From Variovorax paradoxus (lineage in GTDB: Bacteria > Pseudomonadota > Gammaproteobacteria > Burkholderiales > Burkholderiaceae_C), in the NCBI RefSeq assembly GCF_018614875.1, contig NZ_JAGGNW010000028.1:21717-85716 (forward strand): a stretch of 64,000 bases of DNA. The letters are read 5' to 3'. Below the pieces are notes generated by a model, which worked only from the letters and a program-made list of their open reading frames with translations, was not told the origin of the DNA and made no database searches. Both the position numbers and the translations under genes were made by a program. Shown here one piece after another: positions 54,988 to 63,216 of this stretch; within the stretch, counting starts at the first letter, position 1, and every line of letters begins with the position of its first letter.

Positions 54988-55012
54988 CATGAGGCTGTAA
55001 TCACGCCTCATG
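54988..55012 (+). promoter_or_regulatory. Second dyad flanking the luxI -10 element
   Basis: CATGAGGC-N9-GCCTCATG is a perfect 8-base inverted repeat. The spacer contains TGTAAT (54996-55001), five of six matches to a -10 hexamer. A protein bound here would block the promoter; alternatively it is a leader hairpin if transcription starts upstream. Confidence 0.6.
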
Positions 55013-55029
55013 CAGCGAGAGAGGATGTC

Positions 55030-55629
55030 ATGGAGATCATCGCAGGAACGGTCGACTCATGGTCCGCCGGGATGCTCTTGGACGTGGCGCGCTACCGGCA
55101 CCGCGTTTTCGTCGAGAAGCTCGGCTGGAAACTGCACACGCGCTGCGGGCTGGAACTGGACCAGTTTGATGGGAGAGACACCGTCTATCTGGTGGCGCGC
55201 AACCCGGACGGCGACATCGTCGGCACCACCCGCCTGCTGCCCACGCATCGGCCCTATCTGCTGGCGAGCGTCTTTCCACAGTTGCTTGGCGGCGCCCCCG
55301 CGCCGTGCTCACCGAAGATCTGGGAGTTGTCGCGGTTCGCCGCCGTGGACCTGGGCGCGCGCACGGATGCCAGCGGAGACCCCTATGGCTCATCGCTCGC
55401 GCTCGACCTGCTGAGTGCGGCAATGCGCATTGTCGAGAAAGAAGGCGGGCATCAGCTCGTCAGTGCCTCCCCGCTGGGGGTTGAGCGAATCCTGCGCCGC
55501 GCCGGCCTGCATGCGCACCGGATGGCGCCGCCGGTGCGGGTCGAGAGCCAATATCTGTTCGCGTGCGCAATCAGTGTCGACAAGGGCTGGCGCCCGCGGC
55601 CGGACCGCTGCGGCGATTTGACCCGGTGA
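55030..55629 (+). CDS. luxI: LuxI-family acyl-homoserine lactone synthase
   Basis: The ATG at 55030, with AGAGG upstream, gives 199 residues. Conserved residues are in order: RYRHRVFVEKLGWKL (Arg, Phe, Trp), LDQFDGRDTVYLVARN (Asp and Asp), GTTRLLPTHRPYLL (Arg), then IWELSRFAA where the family has E-x-SRF. The enzyme makes an N-acyl-homoserine lactone from S-adenosylmethionine and an acyl carrier. It is convergent with luxR across a 39-nt gap. Confidence 0.93.
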   Translation: MEIIAGTVDSWSAGMLLDVARYRHRVFVEKLGWKLHTRCGLELDQFDGRDTVYLVARNPDGDIVGTTRLLPTHRPYLLASVFPQLLGGAPAPCSPKIWELSRFAAVDLGARTDASGDPYGSSLALDLLSAAMRIVEKEGGHQLVSASPLGVERILRRAGLHAHRMAPPVRVESQYLFACAISVDKGWRPRPDRCGDLTR

Positions 55630-55668
55630 ACGCGCTTGGCGATGCGACCGGGGGGGCCGGCCGTCTTC

Positions 55669-56379
55669 TCAGTTCAGGATGCCAAGCCGCGAGGAGCGTG
55701 CCACGGCCGAGTTCTTGTTGTTGGCGCGCATCTTGACGATCGCGTTCCTGATGTGAAAATTCACCGTCGGCTTCGAGATGCCGAGGATGGTCGCGATCTC
55801 TTCGCTCGTCTTCCCGTCGGCCGTCCAGCGCAGCACCTCCACCTGTCGACTTGTCAAAGGCTCGATCTCGGCGAGCGGGCTCACGCCCAGACAGCGCGAG
55901 AACTCGCGGTGGGCGGTATTGACCAACCACTGGAGCATGGGATCCTTGGTGCGCATCTCCGCGACCGTGAGTGGTTCGCTCGACCGGGCAAGGGAGAGCA
56001 TGCCGACGCGGCCATCGGCCTCGAAAACCGATTGCGCCCAACCGATGCGCAGACCGAAGGATCGCGCCTCCTCCCACATCTGCTGCGTGCCCCGAAAAAC
56101 CGCATCGCTCCAGATCACCGGCGCCAGGCTGCGCACCCCGTGGGTGACTGTGGGATCGATCTGGAGATACTCTGCCTCCCGATATCGCTGATTCCAGCGT
56201 TCGTCGTAGGTGGTGAGCATCCACGTGCGGGGACGGGTGAACGGCACGAAAATGCGCAGGCCATACGCGCAGTGCTCGAACCCGAGGTGCCTCGCCGCCG
56301 CACTGACCTGCTCGAGCACTTCGGACGGTTTGCTCGACTCAGCCAATTGCCCAAGAACATCCTGTATCCAATCATTCAT
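55669..56379 (-). CDS. luxR: LuxR-family quorum-sensing regulator
   Basis: The 236-residue protein has the autoinducer-binding domain with the invariant residues: RTWMLTTY (Trp, Tyr), YLQIDPTVTHG (Asp, Pro) and PVIWSDAVF (Trp). The C-terminal GerE HTH is LTSRQVEVLRWTADGKTSEEIATILGISKPTVNFHIRNAIVKM. All AHL-contact positions are kept, so it should bind the lactone made by the neighbouring LuxI and act at the box at 54955. Confidence 0.94.
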   Translation of the reverse strand: MNDWIQDVLGQLAESSKPSEVLEQVSAAARHLGFEHCAYGLRIFVPFTRPRTWMLTTYDERWNQRYREAEYLQIDPTVTHGVRSLAPVIWSDAVFRGTQQMWEEARSFGLRIGWAQSVFEADGRVGMLSLARSSEPLTVAEMRTKDPMLQWLVNTAHREFSRCLGVSPLAEIEPLTSRQVEVLRWTADGKTSEEIATILGISKPTVNFHIRNAIVKMRANNKNSAVARSSRLGILN

Positions 56380-56710
56380 AGATATGCTTCCTCAGGCCCC
56401 GGCGCCCCGACCTTCGTCAGGAGCGGCGTCAGCGCTTCCCTGACATCCTGGCGAAACAGGGCGTCCAAGCGCCGGACCTTTGGTGAACCACCTTCGGCGC
56501 GAGCTCCGGGAGGCGATCGGTCCGGGCGAAACTGTGGCCAAGATTTGAACAGTCTAGGAGCACAGCGCCCGCGCGTGAGCGCAGATTGACCACCATTTCT
56601 GCCAACCTCGCGCATGACGACTTCGAACAACCTGCCGAGGCGCAGAGCAGGGCTCAGGGAGTTGGCTCCGTTGTGAATTGCTCCTCCATGCAGGGAGCGA
56701 TGCTCCACCG
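56380..56710. other. Divergent intergenic between luxR and the AraC-type gene
   Basis: About 330 bases with no supported gene. It should contain the luxR promoter. No clear lux box was recognised here. Confidence 0.4.
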
Positions 56711-57670
56711 ATGCACAAGGTTTGGATACTGCTGTTCCCGAAGTTCTCCCTTGTCGACGTCAGCGGCATGCTCGCGGTCTTCGAGGCTGCCAATGCCTGG
56801 TTGCAGGAGGAGAACAACGTCGCGGGCTACGCTGTGCGGCTTGCCTCTGTCGCTGGCGGCCCGATTGACAGTTCCAGCGGCGTTGCGCTGTCCACAGGTG
56901 CACTGCCGCATCGGTTGGCGAACGGCGCGAACACGCTCTTCGTCGCTGGCGAATGGGGTGCCGGCTCAGCCCCGGATCAACCGGTGAACGCGATGCACCT
57001 GCGCGAATGGCTCGTGAACAATCGCAGACATCTGAGTCGCTGCGCGATTCTCAGCGCCAAGGCGTCACCGCTGATGCCGGACATCCTCACCGCAGCGCGA
57101 CGGAGACGCCCTGGACGCCGTGACACCATGCCTGGCGGTACGAAGGCGCGGGGTCCATGGACCACCGATTCGGCCGATCGCGACTGGCAGATCATTGCGC
57201 TGGGTCAGGGGATCGACCTGACACTGTCCTGGGTCGAGGAGGATCAGGGAATGGCGTTCACGGGCACGCTTGCTTCACGCCTGCCCCATCCACGCAGCGG
57301 GCGCTACGGCGTGAAGCATTACCGCAGCGTGTTGATCGAGCGACCGGCCAGTGATCCGCGCATCGCTGAATTGCATCTATGGATCGCCACGCACCTGCGC
57401 GAGAAGCTGAGCGTCGCTCGGCTGGCGCAGCGGGTCCACATGTCCTCGCGCTCCTTCGCGCGCTTCTACAGTCGCGCGACAGGGTTCACGCCGGGACAGG
57501 GGATGCAGCAGATTCGCCTCGACACAGCCTGTCGGTTGATCGAAACGAGCAACCGGCCGCTCAAGGCGATCGCCGCGCAATGCGGCTATGGGTCTCAAGA
57601 GGTGATGCGCAGGGCGTTTCTCCGGCTTCTGGGGATAACGCCGCTCGCGTATAAGCGCCGCCAGCGATGA
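56711..57670 (+). CDS. GlxA/FtrA-type AraC-family regulator with DJ-1/PfpI domain
   Basis: The ATG at 56711 (MHKVWILLFPKFSLVDVSGMLAVFEAAN) gives 319 residues; an in-frame TTG lies 33 nt earlier. The N-terminal DJ-1/PfpI-like domain reads normally to about residue 105. The segment where relatives have the VCTGAFLLAEAGLL region is replaced by ILSAKASPLMPDILTAARRRRPGRRD; the pattern recovers at GIDLTLSWVEEDQG. The C-terminal AraC HTH pair is intact (LSVARLAQRVHMSSRSFARFYSRATGFTPGQGMQQIRLD; LKAIAAQCGYGSQEVMRRAFLRLLGITPLAYKRR). It may bind DNA but have lost ligand sensing. Confidence 0.8.
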   Translation: MHKVWILLFPKFSLVDVSGMLAVFEAANAWLQEENNVAGYAVRLASVAGGPIDSSSGVALSTGALPHRLANGANTLFVAGEWGAGSAPDQPVNAMHLREWLVNNRRHLSRCAILSAKASPLMPDILTAARRRRPGRRDTMPGGTKARGPWTTDSADRDWQIIALGQGIDLTLSWVEEDQGMAFTGTLASRLPHPRSGRYGVKHYRSVLIERPASDPRIAELHLWIATHLREKLSVARLAQRVHMSSRSFARFYSRATGFTPGQGMQQIRLDTACRLIETSNRPLKAIAAQCGYGSQEVMRRAFLRLLGITPLAYKRRQR

Positions 57671-57816
57671 TGAACAGCGCTCGATATTTGATCCGGCACA
57701 AGGGCCTTGGAAAGCGCAGCCCGACTGCAGGACCTCTTGGATGAGATCGGCTGCACGGCACGACAGCCCTTCTGCGCCGACACGCGCGGGTGCGACCGCA
57801 GCAACCACGTGACAAC

Positions 57817-58923
57817 TCAGCGGACCCGCGGCCCGGGCGGCCTGGCATCAGCGCGCTCGAGCGCCCGGCTTCTGGCCTGCGCTGTCCAGCGGTCCGCCAT
57901 TCGCTGCGCATCGGTCTGCACTGCCGGCATGCGCGCGACGAAGCGCTCCACCTGCGCGGCCAGATCACCTTCGCCTTGCCTTCGAAGCGCCTCCGCCGTG
58001 GCGCGCCAGTCCGCCGCCACTTCCTGCCGCGTGCGTTGCATTGCCTCCCGGCCAGCATCCAAGGCCCCTTGCCCCGACCGGAGGATCTGAAGCACGCGAG
58101 CTAGTTTCGCGCGCACGAAGGTCGAGGTCCTTGGAGGCGGACGTTGGGCCCGCTCACTGGGCGGCAACCGGTCGAACGCCCGAAGCGCCCGCATCCGGTG
58201 ATGGATCGCATCGCGGTGTGGGCGCCGGGTCTGGCCGCGCGTCTGGCGTGTCGTCGCGTTGGCCGCCACGCCTTGCTCGCGCATCATGGCGGCGAATCGT
58301 TCGCGCCACTGACGCAATGTGTCCTTGCGGATGTAGAGGCGCTTGCCGGGCTCGAACTCGTGCTCGCATTTGACCACCAGATGCACGTGGGGGTGCGGCT
58401 GGTCCGTGTGCAGCGCCATGGCATAGCGGTACTGCAGCGCAAAGTTCTCGCGCGCGAACACACGCGCCGCGGCCATCACCTTCTGCGCAGGTGTCCCGGC
58501 CGGCATCGATAGAACGATGTTGTGGACGAGCTTCGCGCGCGTGTCCTTGGCGCCACCGATCGGCTTGGGTTTGTGTTGGCTTCTGCAAAGGTCCAGCTGC
58601 CAGTCAGTCACGATCTCCTTGGCAGCATCTCGCCCCTGCAGCGTGAGGCCCTCGTCGGTTTCTATCGGCAGTTTGCCGTGCCGGCCGATGTAGCGCAGAT
58701 GCGCGTCGACCCCGCCGACATCGCGCCCGCCGCCAGAGACCTTCACCATCACCTCGGGCGTGCGGCCCACCGTTCGCTGGATTTGCGCAATCTGGTCGGC
58801 ACCGAAGCGCAGCGCGCCACTCGGCCCTCGACGGCCGTAGCTCACGATATCCAAGGCCAAGTCGCGCGTCCCGTCGGTTGCTCCCCGGGTGCTTCGCCCC
58901 AGCCGAATCATCTGCTTAGGCAC
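57817..58923 (-). CDS. Relaxase/mobilisation nuclease (MobP/VirD2-like)
   Basis: The 368-residue protein has VMVKVSGGGRDVGGVDAHLRYIGRHG near residues 60-85. The metal-binding motif HTDQPHPHVHLVVK, the three-His signature of relaxases, lies near 190-205. A basic C-terminal helical part follows. The catalytic Tyr is probably among the early Tyr residues. It would nick oriT and pilot the strand to VirD4. It overlaps the MobC-like gene by 8 nt. Confidence 0.88.
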   Translation of the reverse strand: MPKQMIRLGRSTRGATDGTRDLALDIVSYGRRGPSGALRFGADQIAQIQRTVGRTPEVMVKVSGGGRDVGGVDAHLRYIGRHGKLPIETDEGLTLQGRDAAKEIVTDWQLDLCRSQHKPKPIGGAKDTRAKLVHNIVLSMPAGTPAQKVMAAARVFARENFALQYRYAMALHTDQPHPHVHLVVKCEHEFEPGKRLYIRKDTLRQWRERFAAMMREQGVAANATTRQTRGQTRRPHRDAIHHRMRALRAFDRLPPSERAQRPPPRTSTFVRAKLARVLQILRSGQGALDAGREAMQRTRQEVAADWRATAEALRRQGEGDLAAQVERFVARMPAVQTDAQRMADRWTAQARSRALERADARPPGPRVR

Positions 58924-59494
58924 CGCCCACCTCTCTGCCGGTCTCCCAACTGATCAGGTTTCGGCGCACGATCGCAGCCGTGGCTTCACGCGCCGCTTCG
59001 GTCTCCTGCCGGGCCAGCGCGATCGCATCCCGCAGTTCCGATGCCGCCGATTCCGACAAGGTGTTCGGCGTGCCGAGCATTCGAAGCTGCCGTCCGAGGG
59101 CAGCCAGTTGTGCGCCGGTTGTCTTGAGCAGGTCCAGTTCGTTCGGCGGAAGCACCGCCGAGCTTCGGACATGGTTGTGGACCAGCATGGCCAGGTAGCC
59201 GGCGGTCTTCATGCCGCGGGCACCGGCCCGTCCGGCTGCCAACGTTCGGTCGCCACTGCGAAGTCGCAGCGTGATGCGATCGTCCGCCACATCGTCAACG
59301 GTCGAAACACGCTGGACTGGTTGCCCGCCCCATTCGCGCAATACGGGGTGGTTGGTCCTCAACACTTCGTCGACCAGCTGGGCGAGCAGCCCCGACTCGC
59401 TGAGCTGATGGTGTGCGGCCAGCGCGGCAAACCGCGCCCTTGTATCGGACGACACCCTGGTTCCAATCACGCTCGATCGAGAGGCCTTCGTCAT
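58916..59494 (-). CDS. MobC-like relaxosome accessory protein
   Basis: The 192-residue protein has an N-terminal ribbon-helix-helix-like part (SSVIGTRVSSDTRARFAALAAHHQLSESGLLAQLVDEVL). The middle (RTLAAGRAGARGMKTAGYLAMLVHNHVRS, then LPPNELDLLKTTGAQLAALGRQL) is the MobC/TraJ-like core, which binds oriT and helps melt it. It precedes the relaxase in one operon. Confidence 0.8.
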   Translation of the reverse strand: MTKASRSSVIGTRVSSDTRARFAALAAHHQLSESGLLAQLVDEVLRTNHPVLREWGGQPVQRVSTVDDVADDRITLRLRSGDRTLAAGRAGARGMKTAGYLAMLVHNHVRSSAVLPPNELDLLKTTGAQLAALGRQLRMLGTPNTLSESAASELRDAIALARQETEAAREATAAIVRRNLISWETGREVGGA

Positions 59495-59564
59495 CGCAAC
59501 CCATGGCTGTTAACAACGTCTGACGCCAGTCTATCCTGCCCTCAACGCCGCACAAGACCTCAAG

Positions 59565-59580
59565 TGTCGGCATGCCGACA
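59565..59580. promoter_or_regulatory. Perfect 16-bp palindrome, oriT-region candidate
   Basis: TGTCGGCATGCCGACA is fully self-complementary and lies 70 bases upstream of the mobC start, where oriT is expected for mobC-relaxase operons. It could instead be an operator for that operon. Confidence 0.45.
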
Positions 59581-59726
59581 GGCTGGGGATGAGTCGAACA
59601 CGCTCAAGGAACGATGCGACATCGATGCGCAGTTCTTCGGTGTGTTCCTCAACCGCTTCGTCCGCCAAGGGCGGCAACCGATAGCCTTCCGCGGACAGTG
59701 CCTCATTGAACTGAAACCGCATGTCC

Positions 59727-60080
59727 TCATAGTGCAAAGAGGGCTTGCCGCAGGCTTGGTGATTCGATCTCAAGCTTGAGCAGCGCACCAAGGTGCTTCA
59801 CCAGCATCACCGGATTCTCGGTCTTCGGCAATTTGGCAATTTGGCAATTTGGCAATTTGGCAATTTGGCAATTTGGCAAAGCAGCGTGAACGGCCCGGCT
59901 CGGCCGAGGAGCTCAGCTCATAGAAAGGACGTCGACCATCATCAACTGGTGCGACTCCGCGAGCCGTTGTATGTCCAACGCCTTCGATCCTTGCAGGGAT
60001 CCAACAGGATGGTGGGCTTCAGCATGTCAGTTACTCCATCAACTGAAAGTCGAAACTGGTGGTTTCGCCTTGCACGCTCT
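59727..60080 (-). pseudogene. Relic coding sequence with ParA-like scrap
   Basis: One minus-strand frame reads through the 8-bp repeat array and ends PKTENPVMLVKHLGALLKLEIESPSLRQALFAL before a stop at 59727. It lacks a clear start. In a neighbouring frame near 60040, SVDGVTDMLK matches the ParA of this element. The pieces do not form one gene. They suggest decayed partition or maintenance sequence. Confidence 0.3.
59827..59879. repeat. 8-bp tandem repeat, 6.6 copies
   Basis: GGCAATTT is repeated six times without error, followed by GGCAA. The flanking DNA is otherwise ordinary. Since 8 is not a multiple of 3, each gain or loss of a unit changes the frame of any gene through it. Confidence 0.9.
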
Positions 60081-60217
60081 CTGACCTTGCCGTTGATGTG
60101 GAACAAAGCTAGTGCCAGCACGCCCGTTGCCAAAAGGCTGAGCCCAAAGGCTCGCATGCTCTGCTCGCACGTCCTCGCCATGCAAACACCGCGTGGCGAA
60201 CAACATTCGCCCCCTCT

Positions 60218-60514
60218 TCACAGCAGGTCTGTCAGTTCGCCAGGCCACAACTGCGCGCTATGAAGAATTCGCAGGATGCGAACGCAATCCTTTCCAACCC
60301 GGTAGGCCACGATGTACGAGGTGCGGCGAACGATCAGCTCGCGCGTCCCTTCGATGCGCCCTGGACGCCCGCCCTCTGGAAACCGCAACAGCACCAGCAC
60401 TTGCGTGGCGATGCGCTCGTCCACGGCAATCGCCGCGCGCGGGTCGTCTTGCTCGATGAAGTCGAAAATCCGCTCTCGGTCATCCATCGCCAACGGCGAC
60501 CACTCCAGCCTCAC
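60218..60514 (-). CDS. RelE/ParE-family toxin
   Basis: The 98-residue protein reads LEWSPLAMDDRERIFDFIEQDDPRAAIAVDERI...RPGRIEGTRELIVRRTSYIVAYRVGKDCVRILRILHSAQLWP. The fold and the R-E-L-x-V...YIVAYRV...VRILRILH end are those of the RelE/ParE superfamily. It overlaps the antitoxin by 4 nt. Whether it cuts mRNA or acts on gyrase cannot be decided. Confidence 0.9.
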   Translation of the reverse strand: MRLEWSPLAMDDRERIFDFIEQDDPRAAIAVDERIATQVLVLLRFPEGGRPGRIEGTRELIVRRTSYIVAYRVGKDCVRILRILHSAQLWPGELTDLL

Positions 60515-60819
60515 GCGTCACCTTTACCCGCTTTGAGCAGCGCAGCTGCTCGGCGCTTGGCGAAATGCGCTTCAACTTTCTCGTGCGGGACGGCGGGGCG
60601 CGGGTCATCCAAGGCCTCCTGCACCTTGGCTCGGAACCAGGCGTCATGAGCCGCAGCGTCAACGGTAAAACCCGCCGGCAATGCGCCCTCGGTGGCCACA
60701 CGTGTCAGAACGATTCTCATCACGTCCGAGACGGTGAGGCCGATGTTGTCGAGCACCGCGGTGGCGCGCTCCTTCACGTCAGCGTCGATGCGGGTCTGTA
60801 CCAATGCGTTTGCGACCAT
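60511..60819 (-). CDS. RelB/DinJ-family antitoxin
   Basis: The 102-residue protein has LVQTRIDADVKERATAVLDNIGLTVSDVMRIVLTRVATEGALP, the ribbon-helix-helix of RelB/DinJ. An acidic-basic C-terminal region follows and would wrap the toxin. A 12-bp palindrome lies 39 bases upstream of its start. Confidence 0.9.
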   Translation of the reverse strand: MVANALVQTRIDADVKERATAVLDNIGLTVSDVMRIVLTRVATEGALPAGFTVDAAAHDAWFRAKVQEALDDPRPAVPHEKVEAHFAKRRAAALLKAGKGDA

Positions 60820-60857
60820 GGTGGGCCTCCAAGTCAGAGAACAACGGATTTATTGTA

Positions 60858-60869
60858 ATTCAATTGAAT
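60858..60869 (-). promoter_or_regulatory. Operator-like palindrome of the RelBE-type operon
   Basis: ATTCAATTGAAT is a perfect palindrome in an AT-rich stretch just upstream of the antitoxin gene, similar in style to RelB operators. Confidence 0.5.
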
Positions 60870-61030
60870 GACATCGATCTGAAGCAAGGCTTCAGCGTCT
60901 TGCCCGCATGGATGCAAAGCTTCCTGCGGACCGTTCCGGACTTCGACCCGATGCCTCCCGCTGATCCACCCGATCCAACAAAGGCCACCTCACGCCGCAA
61001 GCCCTCGCGCGCCAGCACGTCGGCGGTGCC

Positions 61031-61935
61031 ACGACGAACACAGCCTTTGACGAGATCATTGCAGCCAGTGATCGTGACCGGGGTGCGCTGTTTGTGGAGA
61101 CCGCCACACGCCTTGGCACCGCCGTCCAGAACGTCGAGAAAGACTTCTGGGTGTGCTGGACCCTTGATGCCTTGTTCAATGGCCTTGAGGCCGGAAGCCC
61201 CCGCCTGCTCTTCAAGGGCGGGACATCGCTCTCGAAAGCCTTCGACCTCATTCCACGCTTCTCTGAGGACATCGACATCACGGTGTTCCGCGAAGACGTC
61301 GGTCAAGCTGTCGATCCTGCAGAGCTTGAGGGGCTCAGCGGCAAGCAGCAACGCAAGAGGCTCGATGCCATTCGCGAGGCCTGTCAGGCGTTCATCAATG
61401 GGTCGCTGACAAGCCAGCTTGCGCAGCGCGTTGATGCCGTTGGCAAGGGCCGCATGAAACTGGAGCGCGATCCTGATGACGCAGATGAGCAAACCCTGTT
61501 GCCCTGGTATCCGGCGGCGACGCGGACCCATGACTACACCCGGTCTGGGGTCAAGATCGAGGCCGGTGCCAAGTCGGCCCTCGATCCGCATACGACCGCC
61601 TCAGTGACGCCGTACATCGCCGCTGATCTTCCTGATCTTGATCTTCGCGTTGGCAACGTCACCACCGTCGAGGCCGAGCGCACGTTCTGGGACAAGATCG
61701 TCATCCTCCACGGCTTGCGCCAGTGGTATGACCGACGAGGAGTTTTGCGCCACGGTGGCCAACGGGTCTCACGTCATTACTACGATGCGTACCAGCTCCT
61801 GCGCAACGAACGGGCCGCGCAGTGGCTCGGCAATCGTGCTCTCGCAGCGAACTGTGCAATACATGCGCGGCTCTTCTTCGGCAGCGCCGACCACGGTTTG
61901 ACGACGGCTGCGCATGGCACGTTCCATGCCATGGA
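61031..61935 (+). pseudogene. AbiEii-type nucleotidyltransferase toxin, damaged at both ends
   Basis: The frame reads AFDEIIAASDRDRGALFVETATRLGTAVQNVEKDFWVCWTLDALFNG, then LLFKGGTSLSKAFDLIPRFSEDIDI, the nucleotidyltransferase core of AbiEii/DUF1814 toxins, and VTTVEAERTFWDKIVILHGL later. In-frame there is no ATG before this block; the first start codon is GTG at 61094, inside the domain. After about 61920 the frame loses the family C-terminus and continues as unrelated sequence to 62128. The AbiEi antitoxin expected just upstream is absent. Probably inactive. Confidence 0.75.
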
Positions 61936-62078
61936 GTCGCCGGAAGTGCCGCCTCCGAACACGGCGGCGCATAGGCGGAGGCTCAGACCGCAGGAACTCT
62001 CTTTTCGAAGGCCCGTTGGAGCATTGAAGTGCGGGCCTTCCAAGCGACGGGGTCGTCCCTGCATCCCCCCGCGCCCAC

Positions 62079-63008
62079 TTAATGGTGGCCAAGCGGGTCG
62101 AGCAACGGCATCTCCCTCGCCACGATGAACTCGAATGCCGCACTTGCGTGGCGGGCAGCAGTGAAGATGGCGGTGCGGTCGTTGCGCAGCACCTTCAGCC
62201 ATGCCTCAAGGTAGGCCGCATGACCTTCCACGGTCGCATCGATCAGACCGCAATGGCCCATGACGAAGGCACAGCCAAGCTCGGCGACCAGTTCCTCGAA
62301 CGCGTAGGCCGCATCGCCGAAGCGGCGGCCAAAGGTCCGGTTCAGGCGGCTCGCATGGCCGGTCCAGTGGACCAACTCGTGCAGCGCGGTGGCGCAGTGG
62401 GCTTCCGCGCTGGTGAAGCGTGCAGGCCACGGCAGCCGAATCTCGTCGAGCGCCGGCAGGTACATCGCGCGTTCATAGCCATAGCGGACATTGGCTTCGC
62501 AACCGCCGATCAGGCGCAGCGACCGCTCAACGGAACCGTGAGGCGATGGCGATATCGCACCCATGCCGCGTTCCACGATCTCGGACGGAAGGCCGTCGAT
62601 CTGCGCCACGTTGAAAACCCAGAACGGCCTGGCCAGCAGAAAATCCCCGCGGCGCAGCCTGCGCCCTGTCCCGCCCTCCTCCTCCTCGTGGTCCTGAACG
62701 GTTGCGGCCCCGACGGCCTCGAGGTCCCCACGTGCCTGGCGTTCGAAGTGCACGCATACCGTCGCCCGCTCGCCCTTGCGTACCTGCGCGCCCACGCTCG
62801 ACGCCTGTTTGTAAGTCAGCCAGACGTTCGAGGCGTACCCGTGCTCGATCGCCGCATCCCAGAGCAGCAGCACATTGGCGCCGCGGTAAGGCTCGCCGGT
62901 CTTGCCATTGCGCGGCATGCCGCGCGAGGCCGCCCGCGCCCAGCGCGCCCGGAACACGTTGCCACCCTTTTCCAGCATGGCGACGATCCGGTTGTCACGG
63001 GTCGGCAT
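62079..63008 (-). CDS. ardC: ArdC-family antirestriction protein, 5' end replaced by IS sequence
   Basis: The 309-residue frame has the N-terminal ssDNA-binding domain (RIVAMLEKGG, then NGKTGEPYRGANVLLLW, SNVWLTYKQASSVGAQVRKGE). The C-terminal zincin-like domain has the HExxH motif in ATALHELVHWTGH and FEELVAELGCAFV. ArdC proteins protect incoming DNA from restriction. The first residues MPTR come from the IS21-type terminal repeat at 62999, so the native start and promoter have been lost. The domain core looks intact. Confidence 0.82.
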   Translation of the reverse strand: MPTRDNRIVAMLEKGGNVFRARWARAASRGMPRNGKTGEPYRGANVLLLWDAAIEHGYASNVWLTYKQASSVGAQVRKGERATVCVHFERQARGDLEAVGAATVQDHEEEEGGTGRRLRRGDFLLARPFWVFNVAQIDGLPSEIVERGMGAISPSPHGSVERSLRLIGGCEANVRYGYERAMYLPALDEIRLPWPARFTSAEAHCATALHELVHWTGHASRLNRTFGRRFGDAAYAFEELVAELGCAFVMGHCGLIDATVEGHAAYLEAWLKVLRNDRTAIFTAARHASAAFEFIVAREMPLLDPLGHH

Positions 63009-63139
63009 ATACCGGCCACTTGGGAGTCGGCGTAATCCGGCCACCTGAGGGCTGAACTGGCGGCCGATGGAGTCGGCATAAATCGGCCACCGCAGAGTCG
63101 GCATATTCCGGCCAGGCGGGAGTCGGCATAAACCGGCCA
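62999..63139. repeat. Five terminal repeats of the IS21-type element
   Basis: The motif G(A/G)GTCGGC(A/G)TAxxxCGGCCA occurs at 62999, 63024, 63070, 63095 and 63120. The steps are 25, 46, 25 and 25 bases. IS21 elements carry such multiple transposase-binding repeats at their ends. Confidence 0.85.
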
Positions 63140-63216
63140 GCACCGACACCGAAGGCGTCTCGAAGCTTTTGTTTCCCCAGGGCTACCGTCCGAGCTTTTT
63201 GCTCAGGAAGGTGGCC

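Noticed and set aside
54277..55011. Minus-strand frame of 244 codons upstream of luxI
   Set aside because: Covers the lux box and promoter, with a shadow-like Arg/Ala composition.
59827..59879. CRISPR or iteron array
   Set aside because: An 8-bp unit without spacers is too short for CRISPR, and no replication protein is nearby.
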